From: Formosa sediminum
GTDB taxonomy: Bacteria; Bacteroidota; Bacteroidia; Flavobacteriales; Flavobacteriaceae
DNA: 64,000 bases
Assembly (NCBI RefSeq): GCF_007197735.1
Contig: NZ_CP041637.1
Location: 3,381,001 to 3,445,000 of the forward strand
Direction: 5' to 3'
This document shows, piece by piece, positions 1-9,142 of this stretch (positions are counted from its first letter, which is position 1; each line of letters starts with the position of its first letter). Under the pieces are notes generated by a model. The model saw only the letters and a list, made by a program, of their open reading frames with translations. It had not been told where the DNA came from and made no database searches. A program made the translations under genes and the position numbers.

Positions 1-41
1 TTTCAAATACGTAGATTGTTACAAATACGAATATAAAAAAT

Positions 42-75
42 AAGGTTCTCACCTATAAAAATAGATGAGAACCTT
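42..75 (-). terminator. Rho-independent terminator after the DUF4920 gene
   Basis: A perfect 10-bp inverted repeat (AAGGTTCTCA at 42-51, TGAGAACCTT at 66-75) encloses a 14-nt loop. Read on the minus strand it is followed by a T-rich run (complement of 35-41). It lies 67 bp beyond the stop of the DUF4920 lipoprotein gene and probably ends that transcript. Confidence 0.75.
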
Positions 76-141
76 AATATCTAAAATAATATAATGTTGC
101 TTTAACTCTATTCAGTATAAAAACAGCTTGAACTTACATAT

Positions 142-657
142 TTAATTGATTCGTTCTAACAATACGCCATCTGCTTCGAAATGATATTCTAATTTAGGTG
201 TTGTTATCATAGCAATATCTTCTGAAGATTTACCAGCATCTTCTGCGTAGTGTCTTAATTCGTCTACAGAAGTTTCTGTTATATATGCTTTACCATTAAC
301 TATAACATCTCCTTCTGCATCTAAAGGCATAAAAAAACCATAATCTTTAAATTTCACCATAACTTGATTATCTCCTCCAATATCTAAAGTCATCCAACAT
401 CCTTTTTTTGAGCATACATCACGTATGGTTCCTTTCATTTTTGTATCTATAGTATCTCCTATTTTTAGGTTTTTATATTGCGCTATCATATGCTCTGGTG
501 TTAAAGCATTGTCTTGATGAATATTTTTACCAAAACCAGCATATATTACTTCGGGTACAGTTTCTTCAATAACTACAGCTGCCTGTTTGGATTCATTTTT
601 ACAAGAATTTAGCACTACACTTATGGCAAAAAATAAAATGACTTTTTTCATATACAA
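142..657 (-). CDS. DUF4920 domain lipoprotein
   Basis: A 171-residue protein of unknown function. The N-terminus (charged MYMKK, hydrophobic stretch, then LNSC at about residue 19) is a lipoprotein signal. The mature part has the DUF4920 pattern: a region around IGDTIDTKMKGTIRDVCSKK leading into GCWMTLD, followed by a small beta-rich fold and VNGKAYI. The conserved Cys pair around residues 82-87 could bind a metal or be redox-active, but that is inference. It follows kbl on the same strand with a 128-bp gap and has its own terminator, so it may be a separate unit. The family call is fairly firm; the role is unknown. Confidence 0.8.
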   Translation of the reverse strand: MYMKKVILFFAISVVLNSCKNESKQAAVVIEETVPEVIYAGFGKNIHQDNALTPEHMIAQYKNLKIGDTIDTKMKGTIRDVCSKKGCWMTLDIGGDNQVMVKFKDYGFFMPLDAEGDVIVNGKAYITETSVDELRHYAEDAGKSSEDIAMITTPKLEYHFEADGVLLERIN

Positions 658-785
658 TAGATTTTAAATGATACTAAGTTTCAAATTTAAACATTTTAAC
701 GGAATTTAAATTAAAATTAAATTTGAGTAAAACATATAAGTATTTGAACTATCGTTTTTTAAAAGCATTTTTTATTAAAGTTAAC

Positions 786-1976
786 TTAAGAAATAACATT
801 TAAAGATTTACCTACTTTTATAAAAGCATTAATCGCTTTATCTAAATGCTTACGCTCATGACCTGCAGATAATTGTACTCTAATTCTGGCTTTGCCCTTA
901 GGTACTACGGGATAAAAGAAACCAATTACGTAAATACCCTCATCTAAAAGTTTAGCTGCAAATTCTTGAGCTAGAGGCGCTTCTTCTAACATTACAGGTA
1001 CTATAGGATGATCTCCTGGAATAATATTAAATCCTGCAGTTGTCATTTGAGTTCTAAAATACTTAGTATTTTCTTCTAACTTATCTCGCAAGTGTGTAGA
1101 AGAACTCAAAATATCTAACACTTTAATAGAAGCACCAACTATAGAAGGCGCTACGGTATTAGAGAATAAATAAGGTCTAGACTTTTGTCTTAGGATATCT
1201 ACAATTTCTTTTCGGGCTGCTGTAAAACCACCAGAAGCACCTCCTAAAGCCTTACCATAAGTTCCTGTAATAATATCTATTCGATCTATAACATTATGAT
1301 ATTCATGAGTTCCACGACCCGTTTTACCTAAAAACCCAGTAGAGTGACATTCGTCTATCATAACTAAAGCATCATACTTCTCTGCCAGATCACAAATTTT
1401 GTCTAATTGTGCAATAGTTCCATCCATAGAAAACGAACCATCTGTTACAATTAATTTTCGTCTAGAGCCCTCTGCATCTTGCAATTGCTTTTCTAAATCA
1501 GCCATATTATTATGTGCATATCTAAAACGTTTAGCTTTACATAAACGAATACCATCAATAATTGAAGCGTGATTTAAAGCATCTGAAATTATAGCATCTT
1601 CTGCTGTTAGAAGCGGCTCAAAAATTCCACCATTAGCATCAAAAGCAGCGGCATATAATATACAATCTTCCATGCCTAAAAATGCAGCTGTTTTTTGCTC
1701 TAGTGTTTTATGAATATCTTGCGTACCACAAATAAAACGTACAGAAGACATACCAAAACCGTGAGTATCGATTGTGTTTTTACTTGCCTCTAAAACCTCT
1801 GGATGTGAGGATAAACCTAAATAATTATTTGCACAAAAATTAATAACATCATTTACTTTTGTAGTTGAAATTTCTGCACGTTGTGGCGTTGTAATTACAC
1901 GTTCGTTTTTATACAAACCCTCTTCTTTTAAGGTTTGAATTTCTGCCTGTAAAGCTAATTTTAAATTTGAATACAT
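786..1976 (-). CDS. kbl: Glycine C-acetyltransferase (2-amino-3-ketobutyrate CoA ligase)
   Basis: A PLP-dependent alpha-oxoamine synthase, 396 residues, the normal family length. It converts 2-amino-3-oxobutyrate and CoA to glycine and acetyl-CoA in the cytoplasm, the second step of threonine breakdown. The PLP lysine is K242 in [14 protein letters not shown]208 in VMIDECHS is the expected pyridine-nitrogen partner, and the N-terminal [10 protein letters not shown] motif is typical. It starts 23 bp after the threonine dehydrogenase stop, so the two form a tdh-kbl operon that channels the unstable intermediate. Related enzymes (serine palmitoyltransferase, KBL-like AOS) are possible, but the neighbour makes Kbl the clear choice. 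Confidence 0.95.
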   Translation of the reverse strand: MYSNLKLALQAEIQTLKEEGLYKNERVITTPQRAEISTTKVNDVINFCANNYLGLSSHPEVLEASKNTIDTHGFGMSSVRFICGTQDIHKTLEQKTAAFLGMEDCILYAAAFDANGGIFEPLLTAEDAIISDALNHASIIDGIRLCKAKRFRYAHNNMADLEKQLQDAEGSRRKLIVTDGSFSMDGTIAQLDKICDLAEKYDALVMIDECHSTGFLGKTGRGTHEYHNVIDRIDIITGTYGKALGGASGGFTAARKEIVDILRQKSRPYLFSNTVAPSIVGASIKVLDILSSSTHLRDKLEENTKYFRTQMTTAGFNIIPGDHPIVPVMLEEAPLAQEFAAKLLDEGIYVIGFFYPVVPKGKARIRVQLSAGHERKHLDKAINAFIKVGKSLNVIS

Positions 1977-1999
1977 ATGTTTTTACTTTTTAGATATTT

Positions 2000-2953
2000 T
2001 TATACTTCTAATTTACTATAATATGATTGTAATGCTTTAATCATGATTTTAGTCATCGCCGGTAAATCAAATTTAGGTTGCCAACCCCATTCTGCTCTAG
2101 CTGCAGAATCGTCTATTGATTTTGGCCATTTATCTGCTATATTTTGTCTAAAATCTGGAGTATATTTTATTTTGAAATTTGGATAAATTTTTAAAATTTC
2201 TTCTGTTATTTCTAAAGGCGAGAAACTCAATCCTGCTAAATTATAAGATGTTCTTGTTTTTATCTGTGCTTTAGGAGCGTCCATTAACTCTAAAGTTGCA
2301 CGAATCACATCATCCATATAAATCATTGGCAGCGTTGTATTTTTATTTAAAAAACAATTAAAAGGTTCTCCTAAAACAGCCTTATGAAATATATCTACGG
2401 CATAATCTGTAGTGCCTCCACCCGGTAAAGATTGGTAACCTATAACCCCCGGATAACGAATAGATCGCACGTCTAAACCATATCTTAAATAATAATATTG
2501 CCCCCAATTTTCTCCAGAGGCTTTACTAATCCCATATACCGTAGCAGGATCTAAATAAGCGTTATTGGGTGTCAAATCTTGTGTTGCTCCTGCACCAAAT
2601 ACAGCTATAGAACTAGGAAAAAATACTTTTTCAATATGGTTTAGTCTTGAGACTTCAAAAACATTAAACATGGTTTTCGTATTTATATCCCATGTTTGCA
2701 AAGGGTTTTCTTCGCCTTTAGCCGATAAAATTGCTGCTAAATGGTAAATTTGAGTTACTCTATATTCCTGTACTACGTCTTGAATTCTATCAAAATTAAG
2801 TGCATCTATAACTTCAAAAATCCCATCAAAATCGTCTTTTTTAAATAGATCTGAAGCAATAACCTGATTTTGTCCAAACTTATCCTGTAAAGCTTTCACG
2901 AGGACTGAACCTAATTGACCATTTGCACCTATAACTAAAACTACTGTTTTCAT
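2000..2953 (-). CDS. tdh: L-threonine 3-dehydrogenase, GalE-like short-chain type
   Basis: An extended short-chain dehydrogenase of 317 residues that oxidises L-threonine to 2-amino-3-oxobutyrate with NAD. The Rossmann motif GANGQLG is at residues 9-15, a serine-containing segment FFPSS near 112-115, and the catalytic YxxxK is Y140/K144 in YGISKASGE. This GalE-like class is the one known from flavobacteria and archaea and is unrelated to the zinc-dependent Tdh of E. coli. It is the first gene of the tdh-kbl operon and diverges from an Lrp/AsnC gene, which suggests amino-acid-responsive control. Another sugar epimerase is the alternative, but the pairing with kbl argues strongly against it. 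Confidence 0.92.
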   Translation of the reverse strand: MKTVVLVIGANGQLGSVLVKALQDKFGQNQVIASDLFKKDDFDGIFEVIDALNFDRIQDVVQEYRVTQIYHLAAILSAKGEENPLQTWDINTKTMFNVFEVSRLNHIEKVFFPSSIAVFGAGATQDLTPNNAYLDPATVYGISKASGENWGQYYYLRYGLDVRSIRYPGVIGYQSLPGGGTTDYAVDIFHKAVLGEPFNCFLNKNTTLPMIYMDDVIRATLELMDAPKAQIKTRTSYNLAGLSFSPLEITEEILKIYPNFKIKYTPDFRQNIADKWPKSIDDSAARAEWGWQPKFDLPAMTKIMIKALQSYYSKLEV

Positions 2954-3126
2954 AATTACATGTTTAACACCAAAGTATATTACACTAACAAAACTATGAT
3001 TTATGATATTTTTAAAGAAACAATATTAAAATTTAAGTAATAATTACTTTAAAATTAATTAAATTAAATTATTTTTACTTTTAACGCTTTAAATATTTAG
3101 TCTTACAGTAATTTTTATTTTAACAA

Positions 3127-3588
3127 ATGGAACAATTAGACACAATCGATAAAACTATTTTAAGAATTTTACAAAATGATTCTAAAAAAACAGCAAAAGA
3201 AATAGCTAAAACTTTAAATCTTACCGCTTCGCCTGTTTATGAACGTATTCGTAGATTAGAAAAACAGGGGTTTATAAAAAAATATGTAGCTATTTTAGAT
3301 AAAAAACTTATAGACAGACCTGTAACTACTATTTGCCAAGTATCGATGCGCTACCATAACGAAGCTTTTATTGAAAAATTTGAAGAACAAATTCAAAGTC
3401 TAGAAGAAGTTCAAGAATGCTATCACATGGCTGGTGAAGTAGATTTTATTTTGAAAATAAATACCAAAGGTTTAGAAGATTACCATAATTTTGTGAAATA
3501 TAAACTTTCTAAAATTGAAAATATTGGAGTCCTAAATAGTACGTTTGTTTTAAAAGATATTAAACACACATCTCAGTTTTATATTTAA
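3127..3588 (+). CDS. Lrp/AsnC family transcriptional regulator
   Basis: A 153-residue feast/famine regulator. Residues 1-60 form the AsnC-type helix-turn-helix (LDTIDKTILRILQNDSKKT then AKTLNLTASPVYERIRRLEK), and the remainder is the RAM/ACT-like ligand and oligomerisation domain ending in STFVLKDI. It is transcribed away from tdh-kbl across a 173-bp AT-rich intergenic region, the arrangement expected for a local regulator. Lrp controls the tdh-kbl operon in E. coli, so control of the neighbour here is a reasonable inference. The effector amino acid cannot be told from sequence. The start at 3127 places the HTH at its normal distance from the N-terminus. Confidence 0.92.
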   Translation: MEQLDTIDKTILRILQNDSKKTAKEIAKTLNLTASPVYERIRRLEKQGFIKKYVAILDKKLIDRPVTTICQVSMRYHNEAFIEKFEEQIQSLEEVQECYHMAGEVDFILKINTKGLEDYHNFVKYKLSKIENIGVLNSTFVLKDIKHTSQFYI

Positions 3589-3721
3589 TTTGGTTTATTT
3601 AGTATTCACTTACACATTTTGTTAACACGAAGAGATTTGAGTATTAAATACTTCAATTAAGACTGCGAAAAACTTACCCGCTAAGAAAAGGGAAATCTTT
3701 AAGTTACAATTAGGCTTTGAT

Positions 3722-3758
3722 AAAAAATGGGAAATTCTTAATAGAAATCCCATTTTTT
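3722..3758. terminator. Bidirectional terminator between the lrp-like gene and the beta-helix gene
   Basis: AAAAAATGGGA (3722-3732) and TCCCATTTTTT (3748-3758) form a stem with A/T tails on both sides. It lies between two converging genes and can end both transcripts. Confidence 0.75.
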
Positions 3759-3802
3759 AAATTTTATAATATCATATCGATTTTGATAATCGTAATGCTA
3801 TT

Positions 3803-6118
3803 TTACCTCTTTATCAATTTAAAATTATTAATTACTCCATCTCCATTATCTAAAGATAATATATATATACCCGAACTGTATTTAGATATATCAATATGGT
3901 TATCCCCTGGATTTAATGTGTTTTCTTTTATAATTTCACGTCCATTTAAATTATAAATTACAGCTGTTTGAGGTTCTGTAAGTTTAATAGTAAAATAGCC
4001 CAAATTAGAAGGATTAGGATATATTTTTACATTATTATTTTCACTTTCTGATACAGAAAGTGTATTTGAACGTGACCATGAAATATTATCGAATGCAATA
4101 GCTAGGCTTCTGTATTCTTCGCCTTCATCTGGCACACTTGCATTTCTAATAGCCAAAACAAAATCATCAGTGACTCCAATATTCTCAACAGTAAAAGTGT
4201 AAATATCATCACCTTTATGAACAGTTGAACCCACAACTTCTCCGTTAATTAATAATTCTACTTTGCGTTCTTCTGCTAAATCCCACAAATTTAAACATTC
4301 TACAGAAAATGAATTTATTCCACCTCTAATAGGACTAGAAGTTATCCCTGTAACACCTTTCTGAAAATATATTTCTTTAGTATCATCTATATATCCGTTA
4401 ACACCTTTGGCATTAACATTCCAATTAAACCCATTGTCTCCAATATAAGAAACCGTTCCCCAAGTATTTAAATCTAAATTATTTATGGTTTCTGTATAAT
4501 TATTTGCAGGTAAATACCACTCATCCTTTAACGCTTCAAATTCAGAAATAGCAGCATCAATCCATGCTGGTTTTGTTCCCAAACGGTGTTCAATTTGTGC
4601 TTCATATAAAGATTCTGGAGAAATTTTGGTGCCATTACTCTCTTCATATTTTAAACTTTCTTGATTAAAAGTTGTTTCTGTTCCGTGCATTCCTACAATT
4701 ATAGGGTTTGCGACTACAGCTGCACAATAATTACAAAACCACCAAAAATTATAATCTGACACGGTTAACGGCCCTACTCGTTTTAAATTCCATAATGTTA
4801 ATCCGCCTAAATGATTGGGTAAATTTTCGGTAGCCCCACCATTTCCTACAAGATCATATTCTTCATACACATCAAACAGATTCGACCTAGGAAAACTACC
4901 ATGAAAATCTATACCTCTTCCATTTGTAGACTCTACTCTCCATGCCACAGAACCTGTAGTGTAACCAGACATATTTACTCCATGATATTGACCCGTGTTA
5001 GTGTTATCCCAGATTAGACCTGCTAAAGATCTAGATGCTTTTGCTAGATCTACTGTACTATGTCCTCTAACACCATCTAATAATATTTGAATTATAGAAA
5101 TCGCATAAGAATCTACTGTAGACGCGATATAAGATACATTTGTAAATCGTGAACGTCTAACCCAACAATGTGCTGCATTAGTAAATCTTGTAGCTCTCCA
5201 ACCAGAGTCTCCTTGGTAATTTTGAAGGTGCACATATGGCCCTTTAAAATTTGCTTTAAAATGAATGTCTTCAAAACCAGATTCTTCTATCATATTCCAG
5301 CCCTTAACCGTCCAACCATGCGTAGATTCAATATCGTCTATAAACTCATCTTTTAAATATACTTTATTGCCAGAAATATAATCTATTTCATGAAATTCCT
5401 TTGCTTCAACACCTGTATCATGAATATTTGTCCATATAGAATTAATTTCTGTTTTTCCATCTAAATATAACGTATTCGCATCTGTATTTGGAGCCATATA
5501 CATCCTAATATATTTAAATCCATCAAATACACTTGCATTATCAACTGTTATAAAATTAGTTCCTTTATCACTATCAGCAATTAAGTTTGTGTGAGGTGCT
5601 TCAACTTCTGGAGCAATAAAATTAAACATTGGATTACATTGAGAGACACCAACCATTCCAGCTTCTTGAGCCATGACTTTTTTCATATTAATTATAGTTC
5701 CTCCAACACCAGAACCACTTCCTCTTAATACTATATGAGATCCTGAAATATTTATAGACTGATCGTTACCTGAAGTTTCGTTTACAATAAATTCGCCTTC
5801 CGGAAAGAACACAACTCCACCACCTGCATTTTCTGCTTCAGTTATTGCTGCCTTAATTGCATCTACGTCTGAATATTCATCATTAGCAATAGCTCCATAA
5901 TCTGTTACATTGAATATTTTGGCATTACTATCAGGGATAGGTTTTTCTCCTAACTTATATCCAGCATATCCATAATTTGGTAAAATAGGAATTTCTGAAT
6001 TATTAATTTCTCCTACGTATTTTTTCCAAATTTTTGCATCTTGTCCGTTTATATGTGAGACAAAGGTAAAATTCAAAAAGAATAATACGGCTAAATAATA
6101 AATTTTGGTTTTAATCAT
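3803..6118 (-). CDS. T9SS-secreted beta-helix protein, probable polysaccharide lyase (pectate-lyase-3 / DUF4955 type)
   Basis: A 771-residue exported protein. Residues 1-25 are a signal peptide ending near NGQ. From about residue 68 it has the pectate_lyase_3 start pattern (IFNVTDYGAIANDEYSDVDA, then AGGGVVFFPEGEF), followed by beta-helix repeats to about 470 and a DUF4955-like segment (PAWIDAAISEFEALKDEWY). A beta-sandwich of possible carbohydrate-binding type spans about 540-680. The last 75 residues are a T9SS type A sorting domain (VKIYPNPSN ... GIYILSL ... FKLIKR). The promoter carries a LacI operator (6149-6162), tying it to the PUL. A lyase acting on uronate-containing glycan is the best guess, and PL29-type GAG lyase is one family to test. 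A GH28-like hydrolase is not excluded, and catalytic residues could not be placed. Confidence 0.7.
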   Translation of the reverse strand: MIKTKIYYLAVLFFLNFTFVSHINGQDAKIWKKYVGEINNSEIPILPNYGYAGYKLGEKPIPDSNAKIFNVTDYGAIANDEYSDVDAIKAAITEAENAGGGVVFFPEGEFIVNETSGNDQSINISGSHIVLRGSGSGVGGTIINMKKVMAQEAGMVGVSQCNPMFNFIAPEVEAPHTNLIADSDKGTNFITVDNASVFDGFKYIRMYMAPNTDANTLYLDGKTEINSIWTNIHDTGVEAKEFHEIDYISGNKVYLKDEFIDDIESTHGWTVKGWNMIEESGFEDIHFKANFKGPYVHLQNYQGDSGWRATRFTNAAHCWVRRSRFTNVSYIASTVDSYAISIIQILLDGVRGHSTVDLAKASRSLAGLIWDNTNTGQYHGVNMSGYTTGSVAWRVESTNGRGIDFHGSFPRSNLFDVYEEYDLVGNGGATENLPNHLGGLTLWNLKRVGPLTVSDYNFWWFCNYCAAVVANPIIVGMHGTETTFNQESLKYEESNGTKISPESLYEAQIEHRLGTKPAWIDAAISEFEALKDEWYLPANNYTETINNLDLNTWGTVSYIGDNGFNWNVNAKGVNGYIDDTKEIYFQKGVTGITSSPIRGGINSFSVECLNLWDLAEERKVELLINGEVVGSTVHKGDDIYTFTVENIGVTDDFVLAIRNASVPDEGEEYRSLAIAFDNISWSRSNTLSVSESENNNVKIYPNPSNLGYFTIKLTEPQTAVIYNLNGREIIKENTLNPGDNHIDISKYSSGIYILSLDNGDGVINNFKLIKR

Positions 6119-6131
6119 AATGATGGTTTTA

Positions 6132-6139
6132 AAAAGTTA
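6132..6139 (-). promoter_or_regulatory. Possible -7 box of the beta-helix gene
   Basis: On the minus strand this reads TAACTTTT, one base off the Bacteroidota -7 consensus TAnnTTTG. It lies just downstream of the operator at 6149-6162, which would then overlap the -33 region, a repressing position. In this AT-rich sequence the match is weak. Confidence 0.35.
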
Positions 6140-6148
6140 ATATTATAT

Positions 6149-6162
6149 TGTTCTCGAGCACA
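6149..6162. promoter_or_regulatory. LacI-type operator, beta-helix gene promoter
   Basis: TGTTCTCGAGCACA, with one mismatch to the perfect palindrome TGTGCTCGAGCACA found twice elsewhere in the window. It lies 30 bp upstream of the start codon at 6118. Confidence 0.8.
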
Positions 6163-6226
6163 TTTTTGAAAAAAAAATTAAATATTCATTCTTAATCCAT
6201 AAAAAGAGCTTTTAAGTCTAAAAAAA

Positions 6227-7108
6227 TTACAATAAACAATGTTGTTTTAGCCAATTAATACAATCTGTTTCCCAGTATAAATTAGTCTCCTTATTCCTTA
6301 AGCCAAAACCATGACCTCCTTTTTCAAATAGATGTAATTCTGCAGGAATATTATTTTTCTTTAAAGCCAAATAATATTTAATACTATTTTCGACTGGTAC
6401 AGATAAATCATCTGATGCATGAACTATAAAAGATTTTATACTATTTGAATTAATATGCATTTCACTTGAAAAAAAATCAACAGATTCTTTTAAAGGTAAT
6501 TCACCTAATAATCTAGTTCTAGTCCCTTTATGTGTAATGGTGTTCTCCATTGATATTACTGGATATATTAAGATTAAAAAATCAGGTTTAGCACTCGTTT
6601 TAGTTGATTTATATACTATATCTTTATAATGCGTAACTAAGGTTGATGCTAAATGTCCTCCTGCAGAAAAACCTAATACTCCAATTTTATTTGTATTTAA
6701 TTTATAATCCTGAGCATGTTCTCTAACATATCTTACACTTTCTTGTGCATCTTGTAATGGTCCTAAAGATTTATTCTCCATAATAACATCAGATGGTAAC
6801 CTATATTTTAAAACAAATGCTGTAATACCTATACTACTTAACCACTTTCCTACTTTTTCACCTTCTTCATACATTGAAATACGTTTATAACCACCACCTG
6901 GAAAAATAATTATAGCTGTACCATTACCTTTTTTATCTTTAGGTCTATAGACACTTAAAGTTGGAATTGAAACCTTAGAAGTACTTACTAATAATTTATT
7001 TTTATAAATTGGTTCTTCTTTATATTCAACATTTAAAATAGCATTAGGTATTGATGTTTCCCATAGTAGAACAATTTCAGGCTGTTGGCTATCAAGACAT
7101 TTATTCAT
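6227..7108 (-). CDS. Alpha/beta hydrolase, acetylxylan-esterase-like carbohydrate esterase
   Basis: A 293-residue alpha/beta hydrolase of the BD-FAE/acetylxylan-esterase type. The oxyanion-hole motif is FPGGGY (69-74), the nucleophile elbow GFSAGG has Ser148, and the likely acid and base are Asp in HASDDLSVP and His in GGHGFGL near the C-terminus. It probably removes acetyl groups from glycan fragments. No signal peptide is visible. An in-frame stop lies five codons upstream of the chosen ATG with no other start between, so the protein appears cytoplasmic, unlike many PUL esterases. It sits between the nagB-PIG-L terminator and the beta-helix gene. No operator was found in its 85-bp upstream gap, so it may depend on read-through or a weak promoter. 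Confidence 0.82.
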   Translation of the reverse strand: MNKCLDSQQPEIVLLWETSIPNAILNVEYKEEPIYKNKLLVSTSKVSIPTLSVYRPKDKKGNGTAIIIFPGGGYKRISMYEEGEKVGKWLSSIGITAFVLKYRLPSDVIMENKSLGPLQDAQESVRYVREHAQDYKLNTNKIGVLGFSAGGHLASTLVTHYKDIVYKSTKTSAKPDFLILIYPVISMENTITHKGTRTRLLGELPLKESVDFFSSEMHINSNSIKSFIVHASDDLSVPVENSIKYYLALKKNNIPAELHLFEKGGHGFGLRNKETNLYWETDCINWLKQHCLL

Positions 7109-7151
7109 AACAAGCCATATTTTTTATAAATTTTAAACTTTTAGATGCGTT

Positions 7152-7184
7152 TAAAAAAAGGGTACATAAATAGTTTAAGTACCC
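7152..7184 (-). terminator. Rho-independent terminator of the amino-sugar salvage operon
   Basis: GGGTAC at 7160-7165 pairs with GTACCC at 7179-7184, and the stem extends inward through TAAA/TTTA. On the minus strand it is followed by a T-run (complement of 7152-7159). It starts 10 bp after the stop of the NagB-PIG-L gene and closes the five-gene operon that begins at 13479. Confidence 0.85.
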
Positions 7185-7193
7185 TAATAATCT

Positions 7194-9122
7194 CTAAAAA
7201 TGCCATCTCACAAAGGCTTCCATAGCTGCGTAATGTGCTAAACCTAATTGATGATAAATCTCTGCAGTTTCTCGGTTTCTATCTTCTGCACGTTGCCAGA
7301 ATTCTCTGCTGTCTGACCCCTGAAACACCACACCATCCTTTTGCGATTGATGCTTAAATATTCCATGGCGCTTTTCTAACACTTGGTCTGGACTCATAGG
7401 TACTGCCATCTCTATCTCATCTACATTCCACTCTTGCCATGCCCCTCGGTATAACCAAACCCAACAGTCTTTCATATACTTTTTTGGTTTTAGGGCTTTT
7501 ACGGCTGTAAATATGGCGTCTAAACACACTTTATGGGTCCCATGTGGATCGGCTAAATCGCCCGCTGCATAAATTTGATGTGGCTTTATCTTATCGATTA
7601 AAGCCATCGTTATCTCTATATCGTCCTCGCCTAAAGGTTTCTTTTCTATGGCTCCTGTTTCATAGAATGGCATTTCCATAAAATGGATGTGAGCATCTGG
7701 TAAGCCTATAAATTTTGCTGCGGCATGCGCTTCTCCTTTTCGTATTAATCCTTTTATATAGCGTACTTCCGGAATGTCTATCTCACTCCCTTTTTTATTC
7801 TCTAAAAACGCTATGGCTTTTTTATAAATGTTTTCTGCTTCTGTACTTTCTATGCCAAATTTAGCATTGTAATCGCATACAAAACCTGCAAATCGTAAGG
7901 CTTCATCGTCCGATACTGCTATGTTTCCTGAGGTTTGATACCCAATATGCACCTCGTGGCCTTGTTCTTGTAATCGTTTAAAGGTCCCTCCCATACTGAT
8001 TACATCGTCATCTGGATGTGGACTAAATATTAGTACCCGTTTCTTAGCTGGCTCTGCGCGTTCGGGGCGTTTAGAATCATCGGCATTAGGTTTTCCTCCA
8101 GGCCATCCGGTTATGGTGTTTTGCAACCTGTTAAAAATCTTGATGTTTATATCGTAGGCTGGTCCAGAATCGGCTAATAAATCGCTCATTCCGTTTTCTA
8201 TATAATCGGCATCGGTTAACATTAAAATCGGTTTCTTTAAATGTAATGCTAAACCTAATACAGCCTTTCTTACTAACTTATCCGTCCATTCTATTTTTTC
8301 TACCAACCAAGGTGTGTTTACTCGTGTTAGTTTGGAAGACGATTCTTTGTCTAATACAAAGGTTACATTATCGTGCTCTTGTAAAAAAGAAGCTGGTACC
8401 AAGTTAGTTACTTGACCTTCTACAGATTGTTTTATAATGTTAGATTTCCCTTCGCCCCAAGCCATTAATATGACGCGTTGGGCTTCCATAATCTTTTTAA
8501 CACCTAATGTAATGGCTGTTCTTGGGGTGTTGTTTAATCCTAAAAAATCGCTGCTGGCTGCAACTCTGGTAATGTGGTCTAAGGCGACTAATCGCGTTTT
8601 TGAGTTTTGTAGTGATCCCGATTCGTTAAAACCAATATGGCCGTTTCCTCCAATTCCCAATATTTGTAAATCTATTCCGCCTAAAGCTTCTATTTTTGAC
8701 TCGTAAGCATCGCAATAATCTGCAATCTCTTCTTTGTCTAATGTTCCATCTGGAATGTGACAGTTTTCTGGTAAAATATCGACATGATTAAACAGTAACT
8801 CGTTCATAAATCGTACATAACTGTTTACAGAGTCTGGCTCCATAGGATAGTATTCATCCAAGTTAAAAGAAATTACATTCTTAAAACTTAAGCCTTCTTC
8901 TTTGTGTAAACGTACCAATTCTGCATATAAGCCTTTGGGTGAAGAGCCTGTGGCTAATCCTAATATACAAGGCTGTTTCTGTGAGGCTTTTACTTGGATT
9001 AATTCGGCGATTTCCTTAGCTACAGCTTTAGACCCAGAAATTGAATCTTCATAAACAACTGTCCCGATGTTCTCGAAGCGCTTTTCAAATCCTGTCGCTT
9101 TGTCTATACTACTTTTTAGCAT
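7194..9122 (-). CDS. nagB: Glucosamine-6-phosphate deaminase fused to a PIG-L/LmbE deacetylase-like domain
   Basis: A 642-residue two-domain protein, far longer than stand-alone NagB (about 240-270 residues). Residues about 20-280 are NagB, with LGLATGSSPKGLY, the FNLDEYYP motif and the catalytic loop GIGGNGHIGFNESG. It isomerises and deaminates GlcN-6-P to fructose-6-phosphate and ammonia. After a linker, residues about 360-590 form a PIG-L/LmbE domain opening with RVLIFSPHPDDD. The zinc motif is H369-P-D-D-D373, and a later AAGDLADPHGTH segment supplies another expected ligand. PIG-L enzymes remove N-acetyl groups from GlcNAc conjugates, so the fusion may couple deacetylation to deamination; that is inference. 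It is the last gene of the operon and a strong terminator follows. No separate nagA is in the window. Confidence 0.9.
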   Translation of the reverse strand: MLKSSIDKATGFEKRFENIGTVVYEDSISGSKAVAKEIAELIQVKASQKQPCILGLATGSSPKGLYAELVRLHKEEGLSFKNVISFNLDEYYPMEPDSVNSYVRFMNELLFNHVDILPENCHIPDGTLDKEEIADYCDAYESKIEALGGIDLQILGIGGNGHIGFNESGSLQNSKTRLVALDHITRVAASSDFLGLNNTPRTAITLGVKKIMEAQRVILMAWGEGKSNIIKQSVEGQVTNLVPASFLQEHDNVTFVLDKESSSKLTRVNTPWLVEKIEWTDKLVRKAVLGLALHLKKPILMLTDADYIENGMSDLLADSGPAYDINIKIFNRLQNTITGWPGGKPNADDSKRPERAEPAKKRVLIFSPHPDDDVISMGGTFKRLQEQGHEVHIGYQTSGNIAVSDDEALRFAGFVCDYNAKFGIESTEAENIYKKAIAFLENKKGSEIDIPEVRYIKGLIRKGEAHAAAKFIGLPDAHIHFMEMPFYETGAIEKKPLGEDDIEITMALIDKIKPHQIYAAGDLADPHGTHKVCLDAIFTAVKALKPKKYMKDCWVWLYRGAWQEWNVDEIEMAVPMSPDQVLEKRHGIFKHQSQKDGVVFQGSDSREFWQRAEDRNRETAEIYHQLGLAHYAAMEAFVRWHF

Positions 9123-9142
9123 AATCTTTTATTTTTTGTGTT

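Noticed and set aside
3717-3956. 79-codon open frame on the plus strand
   Set aside because: It starts before the shared terminator and overlaps the end of the beta-helix gene on the opposite strand; that gene is well supported.
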